Shown here: positions 9,192 to 17,049 of the stretch, piece after piece | Layout: each line of letters starts with the position of its first letter | Position numbering within the stretch: the first letter of the stretch is position 1 | The notes under the pieces: model-generated | What the model saw: the letters and a program-made list of their open reading frames with translations, nothing else | What the model was told of the DNA's origin: nothing | Database searches by the model: none | Translations under genes and position numbers: made by a program | Origin: Spirosoma validum | Lineage (GTDB): Bacteria; Bacteroidota; Bacteroidia; Cytophagales; Spirosomataceae | Reading direction: 5' to 3' | Assembly (NCBI RefSeq): GCF_014699035.1 | Contig: NZ_JACXAA010000007.1 | Span: 355,867 to 419,866, forward strand | Length of the DNA stretch: 64,000 bases

Positions 9192-10532
9192 TTAAAATTG
9201 AATAATCCCCAATGACCGTTGCACGTCCAGCTTACTGATCAGCACCTGATACAGCGCATTGAATACATTGAGTCGGGCGTTACGTAAATCGGCCTCTGCA
9301 ATCGTTACGTCCAGATAGGTTCGTATGCCCGATCGGTATTGCAGGTTAATGACCCGATACACTTCCTGCGCCAAGTCCTGGTTTTCCCGTAAGGCTATAT
9401 AATTCGTGAGATTACCTTTATACGTTGCCAGGGCCTGCGCATATTCAGCATCGACTGCGCTGGTCAGTGATGCTAAATCCCACTGTAAGCGCTTAACCTG
9501 TAACTCCGCAATTTTCGTCTGCTGAATACGTCGTCCACCCTGAAAAATGGGCAAGGCTACTGATAAACCAATCAGTGAATTGGGAAAAGACTGACTATAC
9601 AACTGCCCAAAGGCATTATTCTGATAAAGCAGATTGTAATTGGCAATGGCGTTCACCGTTGGCAGATACGCCCACCGATTGTAGCGAACGTTGGCATCCA
9701 GCAATCGTCCCTGTGTTTGCAAAAGCTGGTATTCAATACGACTCTGCGGATTCGCCAGCTGAAATGTGTCCAGAGTTATCTCATTCGTCAATTGTAACGA
9801 ATCGTAGGCTACAGCCAACTGACTGGTCGGCGGATAGCCCATCTGCTGTTTGAGCACCTGATACTTAGACCCGATCAGATCATACAGTTGCTTCCGCTGA
9901 GCCAGGGAGTTGTTTAGCGCAATTTTTGCGCGTTGCGGGTCCGTTTTATCGACAAGACCACCCTGGTACTGATTCGTAGCATCCTGTAGACTGCGCTGCA
10001 ACCGAGTAATGTCTTCGCTCAGAACATCAAACTGACGTTGCGTTACAATTAGGTCGTAAAACGCTTTGCTCACATTGACCACGACGTCAATCTTATTTCT
10101 AACGGTGTATTGATTCGCTTGCACCCGGTACGCATCTGCCGTTCGACTAGCTAGCAACACATCACGGTTGAATATATTCTGCGCCAGTGAAAACGAAGCG
10201 GTAGATGTGTTCTGAGCGCCCAGAGCAACGGGGCGACGCTCGCCGGTAACAGCATCCGGTATCAACGTAACGGGCAGCTTAAGGTAATGCAACACGTTGT
10301 ACGAAGCCGCAATTTGTGGATACCAGGCCGCCAGAGCACTTTGAATAGTACGTTCTGCAATCTCCTGATCGATAATCGACTGCCGGACAATGGGTTGATG
10401 ACCCAAAGCATAGCTAATGCAATCGGGCAGAAAGGCTTGTTTTACTAAAGAATCAGAGGTTTTTTGCGCGAAAACAGGCCTTGCCAGTACAATGATCAGG
10501 CCTAAAAGAATTGCGAGCCAACTAGTTTTCAT
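9192..10532 (-). CDS. TolC family outer-membrane efflux protein
   Basis: A 446-residue outer-membrane channel. A classical signal peptide (MKTSWLAILLGLIIVLARPVFA) is followed by two repeated OEP halves of long alpha-helices rich in Gln, Asn and Ala. The typical LSVALPIFQGGRR motif lies near residue 320 and YRSGIRTYLDVTIAEADLR near 400. It is the first gene of the RND operon and supplies the exit duct. A 309-base region separates it from divergent glnS. Confidence 0.95.
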   Translation of the reverse strand: MKTSWLAILLGLIIVLARPVFAQKTSDSLVKQAFLPDCISYALGHQPIVRQSIIDQEIAERTIQSALAAWYPQIAASYNVLHYLKLPVTLIPDAVTGERRPVALGAQNTSTASFSLAQNIFNRDVLLASRTADAYRVQANQYTVRNKIDVVVNVSKAFYDLIVTQRQFDVLSEDITRLQRSLQDATNQYQGGLVDKTDPQRAKIALNNSLAQRKQLYDLIGSKYQVLKQQMGYPPTSQLAVAYDSLQLTNEITLDTFQLANPQSRIEYQLLQTQGRLLDANVRYNRWAYLPTVNAIANYNLLYQNNAFGQLYSQSFPNSLIGLSVALPIFQGGRRIQQTKIAELQVKRLQWDLASLTSAVDAEYAQALATYKGNLTNYIALRENQDLAQEVYRVINLQYRSGIRTYLDVTIAEADLRNARLNVFNALYQVLISKLDVQRSLGIIQF

Positions 10533-10841
10533 AGGGTAGTGAGGAGCAACAACACACAGGGATCATAAAAGTCAACCGGGTGTACTATCTACAACTCGTT
10601 CAGCTAACCTTTTTGTTCGCTCATTAACAAGAAATTAACAAACGGCCTGCCTATACTTAAGTAGTTTTGCGACCATCGATCTGCATAATATAACCGTTTC
10701 ATTGCTTGCGCAATAAGCGTCGATTTGGCCAAAATGATAAACGTAAAACTTGTCGTCCGGTTTGAGAACCCTTCCCTTTTCGTTTGCCAAACCCGGCCAA
10801 AGACCGTAATTTCGGGACTTTATCAGTAGTGAATAAGCGAC
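10533..10841. other. Divergent intergenic region between efflux operon and glnS
   Basis: No coding potential was recognised. It must hold the promoters of the efflux operon (minus) and glnS (plus). The only clear signal is one TAnnTTTG word, listed separately. Confidence 0.5.
10662..10669 (+). promoter_or_regulatory. Candidate Bacteroidota -7 promoter box for glnS
   Basis: TAGTTTTG matches the Bacteroidota -7 consensus TAnnTTTG. It lies about 170 bases before glnS, and no convincing -33 TTG element was found at the usual spacing, so this is a weak prediction. Confidence 0.25.
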
Positions 10842-12584
10842 ATGGCCGACCTAACGAAAGTACCTGACGAATCGATTCCCGAATCAACCAACACAGGTGA
10901 TCGGAGCAATGCAGGAAGTTCTCTCAATTTTATCGAACAAATTGTTGAAGAAGATATAGCCTCCGGCAAAAACGGTGGGCGTGTGCATACGCGGTTTCCA
11001 CCCGAACCCAACGGCTACCTGCATATTGGTCACGCCAAATCCATTTGCCTGAATTTTGGTCTGGCTGATGAATACGGTGGTCAAACCAATCTCCGGTTCG
11101 ACGATACCAATCCCGTGACTGAAGACACCGAATACGTTGATTCGATCAAGAACGACGTACGCTGGCTTGGCTTTAACTGGGATAATGAATTCTACGCATC
11201 AGATTATTTCGATCAGCTTTATGAATTCGCCGAAACGCTGATTCAAAAAGGCTTAGCTTACGTAGACGACTCGACCTCGGAGGAGATTGCCGCTCAGAAA
11301 GGTACGCCCACCGAACCGGGCCGATTGAGTCAGTATCGTGACCGTAGCGTCGACGAAAACCTCGATCTGTTCCGACGCATGAAAGCCGGTGAATACCCCG
11401 ACGGGGCCAAGGTGCTACGTGCTAAAGTCGATATGGCATCGCCGAATATGCAGTTGCGTGACCCGATCATTTACCGAATCAAACACGCGCATCATCACCG
11501 CACGGGCGATACGTGGTGCATTTACCCGATGTACGATTTTGCGCATGGCCAATCGGACTCCATCGAGCACATTACGCATTCGCTCTGTACGCTGGAGTTT
11601 GAAGTACACCGGCCCTTGTATGAGTGGTTCATCGACAAACTCGCGATTTTCCCATCCCGACAAATTGAGTTTGCCCGGCTCAATCTGACCTATACGGTTA
11701 TGAGTAAACGAAAACTCAAGAAGCTGGTAGAAGAGGGTCACGTCAGTAATTGGGACGATCCGCGCATGCCAACCATCGCGGGTATGCGCCGACGCGGCTA
11801 TACGCCCGCCAGCATCCGCGAGTTTGCCGACCGCATCGGTATTGCCAAACGCGATAATCTTATTGACGTTGGCTTGCTGGAGTTCTGCATTCGCGAGGAG
11901 CTAAACAAAACAACCCATCGTGTAATGGCTGTGCTAGACGAAAAGCCGCTGAAGCTCGTCATCAAAAACTATGAGGTGGGCCGCGAGGAGATCATGTCCA
12001 TCGAAAACAATCCGGAAGATCCGGCATCGGGCGAACGGAACGTACCGTTCAGTCGGGAGGTGTACATCGAGCGTGACGATTTCATGGAAAATCCGCCGAA
12101 GAAATTCTTCCGGCTGTTTCCGGGCGGCATGGTACGACTGAAAGGCGCGTACATCATCAAGTGCGACGAAGTTGTGAAAGACAACGCGGGCGAGATTATC
12201 GAACTGCGTTGCTCCTACATTCCCGAAAGCCGGAGTGGTTCCGATACATCGGGGATCAACGTAAAAGGTACGATTCACTGGGTATCCGTACCGCATGCGG
12301 TAGAGGCCGAAGTACGTCTTTACGACCGACTCTTTTCCGTCGAGAATCCAGCCGCCGACGAACGAGAGTTCCGCGAGTTATTAAATCCAAATTCGCTGGA
12401 CATAGTACGCGCCTTTGTCGAACCGGCGCTGGTGGAAGCGGCCCGTTCCGGCTCGCAAACCAACTTCCAGTTCATGCGCAAAGGTTACTTCACCCTCGAC
12501 TCCGATTCAACCCCCGACAAACCCGTTTTCAACCGCACCGTTACGTTGAAAGACAGCTGGTCGAAGGAAGTGAAGAAGGGGTGA
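10842..12584 (+). CDS. glnS: Glutamine--tRNA ligase
   Basis: Class I aminoacyl-tRNA synthetase that charges tRNA-Gln with glutamine. Of 580 residues, the first 30 are a short hydrophilic extension. The catalytic signatures are [17 protein letters not shown] with HIGH at residues 61-64 and the KMSKS-equivalent VMSKR at 286-290. The anticodon-binding beta-barrels occupy the C-terminal third. The protein ends with [14 protein letters not shown], the usual GlnRS terminus. Its stop codon overlaps the start of the next gene (ATGA). A second, divergent copy of this terminal coding segment lies about 570 bases downstream, which suggests that something inserted at the glnS 3' end. Confidence 0.97.
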   Translation: MADLTKVPDESIPESTNTGDRSNAGSSLNFIEQIVEEDIASGKNGGRVHTRFPPEPNGYLHIGHAKSICLNFGLADEYGGQTNLRFDDTNPVTEDTEYVDSIKNDVRWLGFNWDNEFYASDYFDQLYEFAETLIQKGLAYVDDSTSEEIAAQKGTPTEPGRLSQYRDRSVDENLDLFRRMKAGEYPDGAKVLRAKVDMASPNMQLRDPIIYRIKHAHHHRTGDTWCIYPMYDFAHGQSDSIEHITHSLCTLEFEVHRPLYEWFIDKLAIFPSRQIEFARLNLTYTVMSKRKLKKLVEEGHVSNWDDPRMPTIAGMRRRGYTPASIREFADRIGIAKRDNLIDVGLLEFCIREELNKTTHRVMAVLDEKPLKLVIKNYEVGREEIMSIENNPEDPASGERNVPFSREVYIERDDFMENPPKKFFRLFPGGMVRLKGAYIIKCDEVVKDNAGEIIELRCSYIPESRSGSDTSGINVKGTIHWVSVPHAVEAEVRLYDRLFSVENPAADEREFRELLNPNSLDIVRAFVEPALVEAARSGSQTNFQFMRKGYFTLDSDSTPDKPVFNRTVTLKDSWSKEVKKG

Positions 12585-12922
12585 TGATATTACCATTCGC
12601 TGAACGTGCTCAAGCAGATGACTCAAAATTTTTGGGTTACTGCTTGAACACCGATCATCCCTATGGTAAGCACAAGGCCCGTGTTTTCCGTTCGGCATTA
12701 GGTTTAACGAGTGTAAATTGGCAAATTTTACGAGATGCCGTTTTATCTGCGGTACTTGTAAATTCAGCCAGTCATGAAGGGCGAAATAGTTATGGGGAAC
12801 TATATGTAGTTGATTTCTCGATGGTTTATGAAGATAAGTCAGCCATAATACGTACGAGTTGGATTATTCACGACGAGGAAAACTTTCCGCGTCTAACAAG
12901 TTGTTACGTACTCAAACAATAA
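12584..12922 (+). CDS. DUF6883 domain protein
   Basis: A 112-residue cytoplasmic protein starting [16 protein letters not shown], with the pattern of DUF6883 (N-terminal 'LP.AERA..D..K...Y.L...HP.GKHKARVF..ALG', then YGELYVVDF and W.I......PRLTSCY). No enzymatic motif is evident. The start is set by the ATGA overlap with the glnS stop codon; longer readings would run through glnS. The DUF4926 gene starts 4 bases after its stop. I recall DUF6883 and DUF4926 as frequent neighbours and suspect a paired, possibly toxin-antitoxin-like or immunity-type module, but this is inference. The cassette lies between two copies of the glnS 3' end. Confidence 0.75.
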   Translation: MILPFAERAQADDSKFLGYCLNTDHPYGKHKARVFRSALGLTSVNWQILRDAVLSAVLVNSASHEGRNSYGELYVVDFSMVYEDKSAIIRTSWIIHDEENFPRLTSCYVLKQ

Positions 12923-12926
12923 AGTC

Positions 12927-13142
12927 ATGGACGAGCTTCATCTGCACGACTTAGTAGCCCTAACATCTCCGTTACCTGGCCATAAGCTGCGTCGAGGTGA
13001 AATTGGCGTCATTGTTGATGTTGGACCCAACGGTGATTGTCTGCTTGAATTTAGTGGTAAAGATGGCGTTCCTTATGCTACGCCCACTGTTCCAGCCAAC
13101 CGATTGATGAAAGTGTATTTACACGTTGATATGGCTGACTAA
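12927..13142 (+). CDS. DUF4926 domain protein
   Basis: A 71-residue protein (MDELHLHDLVALTSPLPGHK...) with the DUF4926 pattern: LxDxVAL, then LRRGEIGVIVDV, LLEFSGKDG and a final PANRLMKV. It resembles a small SH3-like beta-barrel. It is translationally linked to the DUF6883 gene (4-base gap) and is probably its partner. Its stop is followed within 12 bases by the vestigial glnS end, so the cassette is tightly bounded. Function unknown. Confidence 0.75.
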   Translation: MDELHLHDLVALTSPLPGHKLRRGEIGVIVDVGPNGDCLLEFSGKDGVPYATPTVPANRLMKVYLHVDMAD

Positions 13143-13154
13143 ATTTAATTCATT

Positions 13155-13202
13155 TTCAACCGGGCTGTTGCCTTCAAAGATTCTTGGGTGGAAGAAAAGA
13201 TG
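13155..13202 (+). pseudogene. Displaced remnant of a glnS 3' end
   Basis: In one frame this stretch reads FNRAVAFKDSWVEEKM, aligning without gaps to the end of the intact GlnRS upstream ([15 protein letters not shown]). The DNA differs mainly by codon-level substitutions, including AGC versus TCT for the same serine, so it is a diverged homologue of true coding sequence and not a recent copy. There is no start codon and an in-frame stop lies just upstream. It is best read as the old glnS end, pushed away when the DUF6883-DUF4926 cassette arrived with a replacement end. Confidence 0.75.
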
Positions 13203-13439
13203 AGATCAAGAAATGGATATAGATTCTATTAATTCTGCAAAAAAAGAGCGCGTAAAAAAACAGAAAAATCACAATTATATAACTGGATATCTGTCTACTT
13301 GGCAACCGTAGGGTAGTTGAGTCTAGAAAAATATTTCATTTGTCGTGTGTAAGTTTTAACTGTTACTAGTGATCCTGTTTTTTTCGGAGATGGGTGATAG
13401 AAGGCTTTTTTGGCTCCCTTTACTATCAACTAATTCTCC
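13203..13439. other. AT-rich non-coding stretch
   Basis: A low-GC stretch with homopolymeric A and T runs between the glnS remnant and a broken small gene. No gene, repeat or hairpin was recognised. The composition differs visibly from flanking genes, consistent with decayed acquired DNA. Confidence 0.4.
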
Positions 13440-13712
13440 ATGCCCACCATCCGCAAATCCAGCAACTCCGACAATACATACGTTTATGACAAGAAATACT
13501 GGTGGGCTAAAACGCCATAGGAACGACTGGCGGCTGCACTAAAACTTATTCGACGGGCTAAAGCCATTTACTATGCAAATCCCGTAAACCCACCCCTGGG
13601 TAATGGAGGACAAGTACTTAAATCTGACAAGCCGATTGATCATCCCAAGTTGCCTTTCATCAATCTGCAAAACTTGCTCGATCTGGGAAACCTACCAAGT
13701 CAACCAGAATAA
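13440..13712 (+). pseudogene. Small gene interrupted by an in-frame TAG
   Basis: From an ATG the frame reads MPTIRKSSNSDNTYVYDKKY..., stops at TAG after 26 codons (13518-13520), then stays open for 63 more codons with coherent protein (ERLAAALKLIRRAKAIYYANP, ending LGNLPSQPE) to a TAA. 'YW..KTP-ERLAA...LR' resembles short proteins often paired with nucleotidyltransferase or other toxin-antitoxin-type partners ('YWLSKTPEERIAAVEFLR'), from memory. A single point mutation could have created the stop. No partner gene remains. Sequencing error or stop readthrough are less likely alternatives. Confidence 0.5.
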
Positions 13713-13721
13713 AGTAGTCTG

Positions 13722-14225
13722 TCACTTCCCGCAAGCTGCACTTCCCTTGCAAGCCAAACTGACGAATAGTTCGGAGCGGATTCTCCAGCCCGCATCGGTT
13801 TTGCGCCACATCGCCAGATACGTACCGGTTATAGTTTGAACGCCATCTGAACGTTGGAAACGGCCTGTCCAGCGTCCATGCTCAGCCGCCAGTGGACTCG
13901 TTGTACTGATCTCAATGCGATCCGTGTTGCGGACGTAACCCAGAAACGCAGAGTCTTTGAACTGTACGGATACCGATGCCAGCACAGAATCCCGGCTTGA
14001 TACGTGCGAACCGCTTCCCCGCGTTACTTCAATCTCCGGCAGCATGCTTTGGCCAAATGCCGTAAGATCACGAGCCCGAATGGCGTGATTAGACTGCGAA
14101 CGTAACGTCTGAATGGCTGTTACGTCTGGTGTTTTGGATGTGCTCTTTTCCGGTTTAGACTGAGCCAGCAGCGAATATGGCGTCAGCATCAGACTCAATA
14201 GCAGTGAGCAAAGTAGGAACAGCAT
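13722..14225 (-). CDS. Secreted NTF2-like (SnoaL/DUF4440) protein
   Basis: A 167-residue protein with signal peptide MLFLLCSLLLSLMLTPYSLLAQ and one NTF2-fold domain. TLRSQSNHAIRARDLTAFG is the usual first helix; the last strands are TGTYLAMWRKTDAGWRIRSELFV. Such domains are cone-shaped pockets, in ketosteroid isomerases or as ligand-binding modules; no catalytic residues can be assigned. It starts 2 bases after the stop of the upstream M14 peptidase gene, so the two are an operon. Confidence 0.85.
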   Translation of the reverse strand: MLFLLCSLLLSLMLTPYSLLAQSKPEKSTSKTPDVTAIQTLRSQSNHAIRARDLTAFGQSMLPEIEVTRGSGSHVSSRDSVLASVSVQFKDSAFLGYVRNTDRIEISTTSPLAAEHGRWTGRFQRSDGVQTITGTYLAMWRKTDAGWRIRSELFVSLACKGSAACGK

Positions 14226-14227
14226 AC

Positions 14228-15964
14228 TTAGTTGAGTCGGTAAACGGGGTAACGGTTGTGTGTTTTTTCGTAATATGTCGTTTGCCGATAGATGAAATCC
14301 AGTTGGGCGTTGGCGCTTTCGGCAAATGCTTTATCGGTAGCCCGCTTTTCGTCCAGCTGCTTCCGTAAGGCCGGATCTTTCTTCAACAATTCAGCCGCCG
14401 TATCTTCAAAAATATAGCCTGAAAAATATTCTTTCTGATCGAGAATGCTGTCGAAAAAATTCCACGCGAAGAACGAATCAACACCCTGCGGTTCAAGCGT
14501 TTCGACAATATACCGATTCGTTGGCTGGTTTGGCTGAATCAGGTAATCGCCTTTGTAGAATTGAATTGGCTGCGATTCCGTACGCACGTTCACACCTGTA
14601 TGAATAAAGTGGCCTTCATAGGGTCGCTGCGGACTTTTGTAATCTGTAATGTAATATGTCGACACGGTAATCAGCGTATCATTCGACAGCGTCTGTACCG
14701 TTACGCCGTTACGCTTCAGCTGACGAATCACCTCCGGCCAGGCTTGCGGAATAATGTAGTATCGGGGCTTATCAACCTGCGTGTCAACGACAAAATTATT
14801 CAGATACGGAACGCGCTTTTTGTACGGCTTCGAATGGTCGTAATAGAGCCGTTTCAGGCCCGATACGTCGCTCGGTTTATAAGCAGCCGCGTAACCCAGG
14901 AACGTAACGGAGTCAACTTTATTCCGGTCCAGTTTATAACTCAAGGGAAAGGTTATCTGCGTCTTAATAGCTTCATTTGCCCGCTTTTGGTTCGTCAGAA
15001 TCGTTTGAGCCTCGCTTTCGCACAAGCGCATCACAGCTTCATCAAACACATACGACGCTCTGACTCGGGGCGGATAAGGTTTCCACATGTGCGTCTCCAG
15101 CGTAAAACCGAAACAGTTGAACAACGCGGCATACCCGGTTGTGTAACGAGGTGAGTCATTGTAGCCAATCAACCCGTTTTCGGGCGTATCGCCCGGATGA
15201 TTTACGTAGGGCGCGGATGGAAAACCTTTCACCGTCAACATCTTATCCAACTCCGGCTGAAACGTTTTCGTCATGTAACCCGATACGGCCGGATGAAGTT
15301 TGTCTTTCTGCGTAGCGAAATACGTCAGTACGTGCTGGTAATCAGCGCCGTCGCTGGTATGGTTATCAATGAATACCTGTGGTTTCAGCGACTGATACAT
15401 CGCCTGAAATGCCTGCGTGTTTTGAGCTTCGGCTTTGATAAAATCGCGGTTTAGGTTCAGGTTGCGTGCATTACCCCGAAAGCCGTAGGACTCTGGTCCG
15501 TTCTGATTTACGCGGGAAACACCCCGGTTCAGGCAGCCCCCTACGTTGAATACGGGCACAATGGCTACTAGTACATTTTTGGGTAATTTATTTACCTTCA
15601 ACAAATCGCGGGCCAGCATCATGCAGGCATCAATTCCTTCAGGTTCGCCGGGATGAATTCCGTTGTTGATCAGTAACGTAACGCGATCCGGTCGACTGGT
15701 AAACTGCTTATCCGCAGCCAGTAGAAACAAGTGCAGCGGCTTTCCAACATCGGTTTTACCGATTTCAATCAACTTCGCCTGATCGTATTTCCGATCTAGC
15801 TGCTGGTACCAGTCAATGATCTGTGCATACGTAGCGGTCTGATTCGTATCTCGCTCATACGGCGTCAAGTCAGCTCGTTTAGTTTGAGCAAATGCTGCTG
15901 CTGATATTAATTGACCAATGCACAAGATAAGGACAACAAGCAAAAAAGAAGAGATTTTTATCAT
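14228..15964 (-). CDS. Secreted M14 family zinc carboxypeptidase
   Basis: A 578-residue exported metallopeptidase. The signal peptide (SFLLVVLILCIGQLISAAAFA) precedes a catalytic domain with the M14 zinc motif HxxE in INNGIHPGEPEGID, the downstream zinc-binding histidine region IDNHTSDGAD and the substrate-binding Arg/Asn region. A C-terminal domain of about 200 residues follows. It probably trims C-terminal residues from extracellular or periplasmic peptides. A perfect -7 box lies about 25 bases before the start. It leads an operon with the NTF2-like gene. Confidence 0.9.
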   Translation of the reverse strand: MIKISSFLLVVLILCIGQLISAAAFAQTKRADLTPYERDTNQTATYAQIIDWYQQLDRKYDQAKLIEIGKTDVGKPLHLFLLAADKQFTSRPDRVTLLINNGIHPGEPEGIDACMMLARDLLKVNKLPKNVLVAIVPVFNVGGCLNRGVSRVNQNGPESYGFRGNARNLNLNRDFIKAEAQNTQAFQAMYQSLKPQVFIDNHTSDGADYQHVLTYFATQKDKLHPAVSGYMTKTFQPELDKMLTVKGFPSAPYVNHPGDTPENGLIGYNDSPRYTTGYAALFNCFGFTLETHMWKPYPPRVRASYVFDEAVMRLCESEAQTILTNQKRANEAIKTQITFPLSYKLDRNKVDSVTFLGYAAAYKPSDVSGLKRLYYDHSKPYKKRVPYLNNFVVDTQVDKPRYYIIPQAWPEVIRQLKRNGVTVQTLSNDTLITVSTYYITDYKSPQRPYEGHFIHTGVNVRTESQPIQFYKGDYLIQPNQPTNRYIVETLEPQGVDSFFAWNFFDSILDQKEYFSGYIFEDTAAELLKKDPALRKQLDEKRATDKAFAESANAQLDFIYRQTTYYEKTHNRYPVYRLN

Positions 15965-15989
15965 GAATCACTAGAACTGGTAGCTGTGA

Positions 15990-15997
15990 CAAAAGTA
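15990..15997 (-). promoter_or_regulatory. Candidate -7 promoter box for the M14 peptidase operon
   Basis: The minus strand reads TACTTTTG, a perfect TAnnTTTG, 25 bases before the ATG. No clear -33 element was seen. Confidence 0.4.
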
Positions 15998-16155
15998 GTT
16001 GAGTAGGTTACTCGAACCGGTTAAACTGTCGCTAACTGCAACGGCAAATCCGCTCGTCATTGGAAACGACTCACTACGGCTAAATTATAGTTTGTGAGTC
16101 TGTAAGCATAAAAATCTTATCTGCCGACTGACAAACCAGGAAAGCAATAGGCACG

Positions 16156-16613
16156 TTAATTGGTTTTTATTGGAAACAGCTTCTCATCTACCTCCGTGCC
16201 CTGACCGGCTACACGGCACCAGCCGGTGGGCATCTTGTGATAAACTTCTAGGCGCCTTACCTTGATGGCTACATCATGACCGTCTACCACCAGTTGGACA
16301 TCAGCCAGAAAATTAACTACGGCCATGTTGCCTTCGTAGATGCGGATAAATTCATGGCCCGGTAACGCCCGTACTGATTTAAAAACCAGTTTCTCCTTAG
16401 CCTGCGCCCCTTGCCATTGTTGGTGGGAAAAGGAAATATCGCCTTTGGGACCAACAGCGATAAAATCAGGGCAGTCAATGGGTACGTCTGGTTTGCGATG
16501 CCGCAATAGTTGCCTGATTTCCTGCCTCTCTTTAGGGTAGCCGTTGTGTCTACTTGTGAAAAGGCACTATAACTGCTTAGTAGAAAAGCAAAAAGGGCGA
16601 TTGTTTTTTTCAT
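16156..16613 (-). pseudogene. Frameshifted secreted NTF2-like (DUF4440) protein
   Basis: The start and signal peptide (MKKTIALFAFLLSSYSAFS) are in one frame, but the NTF2-like body (DCPDFIAVGPKGDISFSHQQ through RRLEVYHKMPTGWCRVAGQG) is in another. The frames meet near 16526-16534: TTATLK can be joined to ERQEIRQLLRHRK by adding one base. The restored product would be about 150 residues, like the NTF2 protein at 13722. It is either a recent pseudogene or a sequencing error. Confidence 0.7.
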
Positions 16614-17049
16614 AGCTACGTACCGTACGGAGACATTAAGTTGAATAGTTCTTCAAACTGAAGCTGTTTTAATAGCTTCACCACCCAAATAAGCACTTAT
16701 AGTATAGACTACTGCTCGATACTTTATTATACGGAAATATTAATTCAAGCGGCTGCTGACATGAATCTCATCCACCTCACTACTTGATCCAAGAAAGGCT
16801 TAAGGAGCATCTGCAACTAAAACTAGGCGTCTTTGCCAATTAATTGACACACAAATAGAAAAAATGCAATCTTCTGTTGCTTTTGGTACATTTTGCCAAT
16901 ACCCGCCAGGTAACCAACCGTTTATGAATACATCTATATTATTTCCATGTAGGAAACTAGTAATTACATCAGTGCTTTCGCTTTAGATTTTACCCCGTCA
17001 GATCGTCTAGCTGAACTGGTCTTTTTGTCATAAGTTCTTACCCAAACTC
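16614..17049. other. Intergenic region upstream of the serine hydrolase
   Basis: 436 AT-rich bases with no convincing gene on either strand. A small inverted repeat (gaagct/agcttc) is present. TCTTTTTG near 17022 is one mismatch from the -7 consensus and could drive the hydrolase gene. Confidence 0.4.

Noticed and set aside
12161..12583. 5' extension of the DUF6883 gene through glnS
   Set aside because: The extra residues are an Arg-rich out-of-frame reading of glnS; the DUF6883 homology starts at the ATG overlapping the glnS stop.
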